From Hyphodiscus hymeniophilus (taxonomy: Eukaryota; Ascomycota; Leotiomycetes; Helotiales; Hyphodiscaceae), in contig VNKQ01000008.1 in the NCBI GenBank assembly GCA_016508695.1, positions 62,001 through 126,000 on the forward strand: a stretch of 64,000 bases of DNA. Reading direction: 5' to 3'. The notes under the pieces were generated by a model. That model saw nothing but the letters and a program-made list of their open reading frames with translations, was not told the origin of the DNA and searched no databases. Each line of letters begins with the position of its first letter. Position 1 is the first letter of the stretch. Made by a program: the position numbers and the translations under genes. Below, one piece after another: positions 57,888 to 64,000 of the stretch.

Positions 57888-59069
57888 CGTGAACTATGGA
57901 CTATTGTACATAGCGCTTGATTGTGGTGATGTTCCTGGAGGGAACGAGATGTTAATGTAGGAAGGGACTGAAGTCTGAAGATGCGGAGTTGCCATCTGAT
58001 CTTTCCTGATCGAGTGAATTGTCATGATCCGGGAAAACCGTTTGTTGTTCGACTCGGTGCCGCTTCGTCATACCCACATTCTGGGCAGGGTATATTGACT
58101 CTTGCAGCGAATCATCGATTGTTCCTGGTTATCAGCCAGAAGTTGTGAATACCCCCGTAGTAATAATGCCAAACGAAGCCGTTCGTATTGCGGGAGTGGC
58201 GCCTTATTCGGATTTGCCGCATGCTTTGACAGGGCTGGCCTGCAGGCTGTCTTTCAACCGCTCTTGGCTCTCCTTGTGGTTCCTGGAGGTCTGGTTTTGG
58301 ACAGGTTCGGGTAGTTGTACAGAAGGGAGAATAAAAGAGAGGTAACATCCTACCTCAGGTCCGTAGAGAGCATCTGCGCAACCAACAGAAGCGTGAGACG
58401 CAATTATCTTGGGAGAAATCTCTGCGGAATATGCATCTGCTTGGACCATGGTTATGTTGTGACATGGCATGATCGAACAGCCGTTGAGCTCGTATCCATC
58501 TACCCAAGTCATTTTGGGCGGATGATTCAGCGACCATCGTCCCATGTGGCTTTTGGATGTCTCTCTATACCTTGTGATACGAGTTTGACATTGCGTGGAA
58601 TGAAATTGGAAAGATAAGAAAGCATCTTCTGCATTGGGCAACGCAGCCGTGGAACGAAGATGCGACGGCGTGTCGTTGAGGTGAAAGAGACATCCAGGCT
58701 CACGAAAAATCCGTTTTGGTACTGATTCATAGTGCCACGTGACCTTTTTTATCTGCCCCTACCAAGTTATAGCTGCCCATGCAATCTCTACAATCCGACT
58801 GAAGTTATGTTCGTGCTCACAAACTTGAACGGCCGCAAATCTTTGTTTTATTAGCAAAACAGTCTCAGCAAGATCGAGTAAGAGCCCTCACGCTGAAGTG
58901 GGAGAGAAAACCTCGATCAATCTGACAATCCGTCATGAACACAAACACACCGAGAAGATCGAAGTAATGATACAGAGGCGTGACAACGTCGCCCAACAGC
59001 CTGAAGACTTTGTTATTTGACAGCTTGGGACGAATAGCGATCAAATCTTTCCCACGTCCCAAACATCTC
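57888..59069. other. Intergenic, possible short unrecognised gene
   Basis: Mostly empty. On the minus strand two overlapping frames at 58730-58204 look partly protein-like (FIPRNVKLVSQGIERHPKAT; DGYELNGCSIMPCHNITMVQ), and a donor gtagga follows at about 58349. I could not build one consistent model, so no gene is called. Confidence 0.3.
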
Positions 59070-59070
59070 G

Positions 59071-59178
59071 ATCATTTCCAACCAGACGAACACCGCCCAT
59101 AATGGGGCATCTCATCCATTCTTGATCATTTCCAACCAGACGAACACCGCCCATAATGGGCCATCTCCTCCATTCTTG
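59071..59178 (+). repeat. Direct tandem duplication, two 54-bp units
   Basis: Two adjacent units of 54 bp (59071-59124 and 59125-59178) share tcatttccaaccagacgaac at their start and differ at only a few bases (for example gggcatctcat against gggccatctcct). In one minus-strand frame each unit encodes an MGGVRLVGND motif, but that frame (59241-59041) has no other support. It looks like a recent local duplication. Confidence 0.75.
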
Positions 59179-59869
59179 AAGATTCCTCGAGTCGTTCGGA
59201 TGTGGTGGGTTAAGTTTGTTCATGTCGCTCCATAGCAGCACACCTTCGTCTGTTTATCTCTCAGCCTCGCGTACTCTATCTGCAGTATAAGCATACTGTA
59301 TTTCTTCAATTTTCTCTAATTTTCAGTACAAGATTCCACTGCTCATCTGAACCATCGTCTTCTTTCCCAGAGCTCAAAGCATGCCAATTTCTTGAAAATG
59401 ATCCTCGTTGAGGATCCAGCGATCGATCGTTTGCATCTTCTTGTTCGCAAAGGTCTTTTTGGCAGCCCAGATATCTCGGCTTGGAGGTACAAGAAGTTTT
59501 GAATAGTCAATTCGGAAACTTGTGACACGATCGCGAAATCTGAGTATTTACTCATCAACGGTGCGATCTTATTGTAATCTCTCATTTTTATCAAGATAAC
59601 TATATCATCGGAGGCAATGAGACGAGTAAGAAAAGGAGAGAGGCTGGCGAGATTTGGCCAGCACAGTAGGCAGACTCAGGGCTGCGCGCTTCACCAACGT
59701 GGTGCAGCCTGGCAGGGCGGAGTACCAGAGCAGAACAGGCACTTTGGAAGATCCCTACCTCACTCAGCCACAGAACAAATTATTACCCTTTTTCAACATC
59801 CACTTTCCTTCCACCCCTCTTTCATTCAGTCATTCGCAATCATTACCTGATACGACTTGTTCCTTTATA
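59179..59869. other. Promoter region of the NLR-like gene
   Basis: No gene seen. A pyrimidine-rich stretch just before the ATG (about 59795-59865) is typical of fungal transcription start regions. Confidence 0.35.
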
Positions 59870-62864
59870 ATGGCAGAAGTGATCGCGATTGTCGCCAGCG
59901 TTGTCTCAATTGTCCAGCTTGCCGACCGAGTTATCGAACTGTGCAGAATCTACATTGAAACCGCGCACGATGCTTCTTCAGATCTTCGATTACTTCTGCT
60001 TGAAACCTCTACGACGAAGGCGATTTTGGAGAATCTAGCTCCTCTGATATCTAGCAGTAGTGAAGGGACAAGTATCCTCGAGCGATTGTCTGGTCCAGAT
60101 AGTCCAATCCAAACCTGCCATACTATCATGACAAAGATAGAAGCGCTTTTCCCATCAGGCTATCAACAAGGACACGACAATACTTCCAAGAGACAGAAGG
60201 TCAAAGCCTCCCTAGCTAACATTGCCTGGACTTTCAAAGTAGACAAGGCCAAAAACCTTGTGAGAGAATTGAGCAATGTGAAGGCGACGATATATCTGGC
60301 TCTCACAGTACAGACAACGTGAGTTAATTTCGTTATCTGAATATCTTTAGCGCTTCTCACAGTGTCTTGACCCGCAGTTAAATGATATCTGGCTCATTTT
60401 TTTGTATATACTAAATTGTGCCTTCCGTTCCTGATGTGTGGTGTAGTCATGATGCAAGAGACATCAAGGATCAGACTCGTGCTATTCGTACAATTGTCTC
60501 CGGTAAGCCCGACATCCGGCATCAAATATCCTTGTTGCATGCAGAAACTGAAGTTCTATCTCAACCCAGACACTCAACGCGACAAAATCTATGAGTGGCT
60601 TCAGATTACTGACCCTTCTCCCCTCCACCATCAAGCCTGTTCACAATACGAGCCCAAAACAGGCGATTGGATGCTTCGCTCCCCGGAATGGACAGGCTGG
60701 CTCCGTGCAACAACCCCTTGCATCTGGATTCACGGCGTACCTGGAGCTGGAAAAACCATCCTCGCATCATATTTAATCAAGGCGGTCAAAGACCATCTTC
60801 AGGTAGCTACTTCAGAGAAATATGGATTTGTCTATTATTACTGCTCTTTCACACACAAGCATAACGAAGCAACACCATGCTTGAGGTGGACTGTTAATCA
60901 ACTTTGTCGTCAAGCGAAATCGATTCCAACTTGCCTCAATGAAGTATACGAACAGGGTGGAACACCGAGTTTGAAGGATCTTTTGGGTGTCATTGAAGCC
61001 ATTGTTGAAGACTTTGACAAAATATACATTGTCATTGATGCTATTGACGAAAGTCCGGAACCAAGAGATGAATTGTTAAATGTCCTTCAGGACTTAGCCA
61101 GCGATCCACGATTCGAGAAGATCAAGCTGCTAGCTACTAGTAGGGAGTATAATGATATCGAGAAAACAATGGGGCCGATCTCAGCATCGATATCCATGAT
61201 GAATCCTTTGCTCGGAGAGGATATCAGACTGTATACTCGATCGAAATTGAGCAGCAACCACAAATTCAAGCATTGGCCGCCGGATTTATTGGCGGTGGTT
61301 TTAGAGGCTTTGTCAACCAATGCGAAAGGGATGTGAGTTCTCCATATCATATCAAGAATTCGCTGAGATTGACCAACCAAATAGGTTTCGATGGGTAGTT
61401 TGTCAGATACATACCTTGGAACGACTCAAACCAGAGCACGATATTGTCACACATGCATTAGCAAACCTTCCAAAGACATTGAACGAAACCTATGAGAGGA
61501 TATTCGAAGCTATTCCTGAAGAAGATCGTTTCGTGGTGCAGTTTGCTTTGAAATGGATATTTTACCATCAGCACTTGTACGAGCGAGACATATCAGTTCC
61601 AATCCTTCTGGAGGCTATTGAACGGAGCATATCTGACTTGACGGCTTCTAAACACCACTACTTCCTTGACGAAGATCGCCTTCGAGATATATGCGATTGC
61701 CTGATCACAGTAATACCCGTTTGGGATGACTTCAGTGAGCTCAGGAGTGAGTTCCGCAAGGTATACTTTGCTCATTTTACTGTGTGGGAGTTTATCAGTT
61801 CTATGAAGGTAGTCAAACCTCAAACTACATTCTTCTCAGTGAGAGAAAAGAGCACGATAATGGAGCTTACTCGCCTTCTGATTTGTGAGGCACTCAAAAA
61901 CAAAGCCGACAAGCTACTAAGAGGTAGCGACGCAGATATTGAGAAAGGAATTCATGTGCACTTCGACATCTACTGCGCTGTGTCGTCTGTTTACTCGTTG
62001 AGTTTTCTGGGCCCGGAAGTATCGGAGCAAGATGACCTAAGAAGCATCGCCTTTGATCTATTGGACCACTCGCAATGCCACTTCGCTTCGATTTTCAAAG
62101 TGGCATTAGCCAATGTCGACTATATATTAACAACAATGAATCCTGACAAGTTCGATTACTTTCTGTACAAGTTTCTGTCGGTAGAGTGGTCACCCAGCTC
62201 AGAATGCACACCTGCTTCACTACTGGTGCAGCTTCTCATAACAGACCAGACATGTGAGCTGGGCAAATACTTCATTAAACACAACGACGAACAAGAGCTG
62301 TCTCAAACTCAGTTGGAAATTCAGAAAATCCGGTTTCTAGAGCGTAGCGGAACATCTTATAAGTTTCGAGGATCGATCATCGAGCTATTTGCACAATTAT
62401 CTGGTTCATTTCCAGCGCAATTTCGATTTCTTCTAGAGATTGGAGGGAATTATTCAGACCCATCCATGGTTCTTTATTCGTACCTTGGTACCTTCGTTTC
62501 CAACTACAAACCTCCGAAGGATACTTTGCCGAAGATATTACAACTAATCGCGGACGTTGACTCCTCGAGGTATGTCGTGTCGCCGTTACAGATCGCGACA
62601 CAAACGTGTAACTGGCATGCGGTGCTGGCTCTACTGGAGGCTGGAGCAAATCCAAAATACAATGGTAATAGTGATGGAATGAGATGGGAGGATGGGACTT
62701 TGCTTTCCCAGTTCAATAGTCTGGTTGGACTTAGTCCGCGTGATATTTACTTGCGTCTTCCGGATCAGAATAAAGCACCAGATTGGGAAGATAAAGATGG
62801 AGATGAGATTAGGTCAGTTTTCTTACGTCTTTCGATTGGAGATGTGGACTTTTGTGTCCCGTGA
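59870..62864 (+). CDS. NACHT-type STAND NTPase (fungal NLR-like), short repeat domain
   Basis: Exons 59870-60318, 60447-60502, 60570-61332 and 61385 onward join in phase to about 915 aa. The N-terminus is a helical STAND-associated domain (MAEVIAIVASVVSIVQLADR). A P-loop follows (WIHGVPGAGKTILASYLI, about 223) and a Walker B-like YIVIDAIDESPEP (about 324). The winged-helix region includes LANLPKTLNETYERIFEAI and DISVPILLEAIERS. The C-terminal 380 residues hold only one ankyrin-like unit (SPLQIATQTCNWHAVLALLE, then AGANP) instead of the usual repeats. The last exon may splice at 62812 to 62869-62917 for a different short tail. Such proteins act in fungal self/non-self recognition or regulated cell death. 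The MAEV start at 59870 was chosen over an upstream in-frame ATG. Confidence 0.75.
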
Positions 62865-63298
62865 TCAGGGTGGGAGATGCCACTTGTATTTTGTGGGCGA
62901 TACATAGTGGTGTTTGAATTAGTATAAAATCGCTTCTTGAGCGCGATTGGATATTTTTGCCAATGGGACTTCTCTGCACACTCTCCCAAATTACCACAAA
63001 CCATCGTAACCCTTTTTGCTGCTCCAAATGTTTGAACGATTTGGATGTGTCGGGACCCCTCCACCGGACAAGAAGGGCTTCTTCCCATATCCTCATCTTG
63101 CCGACCAACGAAGTTCATGATTTTAGAGCCCCTGTGAATCCTTCGACGAACCCTAATGTTGCCAATCTTCTGAGAGAATGTAGCCTTCACAAAGCACTAA
63201 CGGGCACCACATGGTGTTAAGTCACGTGGTCAAAGCTTCAATGTCGAAATATCACGACGTGAACATTCCTCTTTTCCAGATCAACGTAACAACACAAA
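62865..63298. other. Intergenic region before the RAD51-paralog gene
   Basis: No gene seen. An alternative last exon of the NLR-like gene may lie at 62869-62917. Confidence 0.35.
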
Positions 63299-64000
63299 AT
63301 GGATTACAACTCTCTCCACGGCCCCGGAATCTCAAACTTCTCATCCTCCTCATCCCCTCGTCCGTTTCTTCTCCCCTCCTGTGCAGGAACGTCCCAAGCT
63401 AACGCAAACAGACCGACTTCCAACCATCTCGGCCGCGCAAGCACTGACCGATCTCAACACATCTCCAACGCGCTATATATCAACTGGGTTGAGAGATCTG
63501 GATGCTTTGTTACAGAATCGAGATCCCGGGAGTGTTCTTGAGAGTGATGCGTTCTTTGGTGGGGTCTCGCGGGGGAAGGTGACCGAGGTGTGGGGTCCGC
63601 CAGGAGTGGGAAAGACGGCGCTGGGGTATGTGCTGAGACGTTGAGATGAGTTTGGGCTGATATGGTGACAGGGTGCAGCTGGCTAGCAGTGCTTTACACG
63701 CTGGTGATGGTGTTGTTTGGGTAGGTCAGTTCTTTCCCAGATCCTCGTCACGTGTCGGTGGAAGTCATGAAATGAGTGACTGCATCGTGTGAAGTTTCCC
63801 TTGAGGTTGTGTTGAACTTTTCACACTGGACCTGTCTGGTGCCTATTTCTATCATATCGTCGATCCTGACTAGCTTGTAGACGCATCCCATCCTGTGCCT
63901 GGCCCTCGATTCTCCCAAATTTTGACTTCTTTTACGCCAACGACACCCCAGTCCAAGGATCCAGCTTCGAGTCCACCGATATCACATACCCTTTCAGACC
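63299..64000 (+). CDS. RAD51-family recombinase paralog (RAD55/RAD57-like), 5' part only
   Basis: Partial gene running off the window. Exons 63299-63359, 63412-63625, 63672-63724 and 63881 onward join in phase. The first intron has a clear branch point (gctaac) before acaaacag-type AG and restores SSPHRLPTISAAQALTDL. The P-loop GPPGVGKTALG is preceded by GGVSRGKVTEVW, the typical RecA/RAD51 lead-in, and followed by VQLASSALHAGDGVVWVDAS (the strand after Walker A). Such paralogs (RAD55, RAD57, XRCC families) help load Rad51 on DNA during homologous repair. Which paralog it is cannot be decided from this N-terminal third. Confidence 0.8.

Noticed and set aside
60503..60569. Frame shift in the NLR-like gene between the N-terminal and NACHT parts
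   Set aside because: Using the acceptor after CAACCCAG instead of the one after CATGCAG joins both frames without a lesion.
63299..63420. Frame shift at the start of the RAD51-paralog gene
   Set aside because: A 52-nt intron (63360-63411) with a CTAAC branch point joins the two frames and yields the expected HRLPTISAAQAL sequence, so no shift is needed.
1..64000. CRISPR arrays, bacterial operons, Shine-Dalgarno sites, rRNA genes and tRNA genes
   Set aside because: The gene structure is eukaryotic. I saw no rRNA or regularly spaced repeat array. I could not scan exhaustively for tRNAs by eye; a tRNAscan run would settle this.

Overview
This window reads as nuclear DNA of a filamentous ascomycete (Pezizomycotina). 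Most genes carry short GT-AG introns of about 40-100 nt, and branch points such as CTAAC or CTGAC lie just upstream of AG. The gene families are typical of these fungi: Zn2Cys6 factor, bZIP/DUF3425, SYLF protein, GH76 and GH18 enzymes, YTP1-like protein, and a NACHT-type NLR. A helotialean (Leotiomycetes) origin is my guess from the look of the proteins and is not demonstrated. I rebuilt exon-intron models by hand. Where a splice junction restores a family motif and keeps the frame, I treat it as well supported.

Left part (1-22 kb) is a gene-poor, decaying half. It starts with a small four-exon hydrophilic gene and a histidine phosphatase. An intact secreted chitinase (4.07-5.10 kb) is flanked by a zinc-type dehydrogenase relic and by about 2.7 kb of a mutated multicopy-type gene. 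The in-frame stops of that gene are almost all TAG, which suggests RIP (CpA to TpA). From 8 to 21 kb intact genes (YTP1-like membrane protein, TLC-domain protein) alternate with broken ones: MFS transporter, bZIP/DUF3425 factor, short-chain dehydrogenase, UNC-93-like transporter and FtsJ-like methyltransferase. Each broken gene still shows its family motifs but has premature stops or frame breaks, so loss looks recent and regional.

Middle part (22-34 kb) is sparse but intact: a SYLF lipid-binding protein, a Zn2Cys6 factor and an AAAP amino-acid permease, followed by about 4 kb with no gene I can support.

Right part (33.5-64 kb) is a dense housekeeping block. In order it holds an orphan protein with twin CxxCHTA motifs, a PHD-finger protein, mitochondrial helicase IRC3, an RRN5-like factor, the SWI3/RSC8 remodeller subunit, electron-transfer flavoprotein alpha, adrenodoxin reductase (ARH1), a membrane protein with a frame slip, mismatch-repair PMS1, a Nudix-like hydrolase, a GPI-anchored GH76 (DCW1/DFG5) enzyme, a NACHT NLR-like protein and the start of a RAD51-family paralog. 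Several are divergently paired over 200-450 bp, and three (IRC3, ETF-alpha, ARH1) act in mitochondria. The ETF-alpha and ARH1 genes converge with only 24 bp between stop codons.

I did not find an obviously new multi-gene system. The most interesting points are the GH76 gene whose apparent stop codon is also its 3' splice site, the NLR with a nearly absent repeat domain, the cluster of recently broken genes, and unusual splicing (a GC-AG intron, an 11-nt exon, tandem acceptors).
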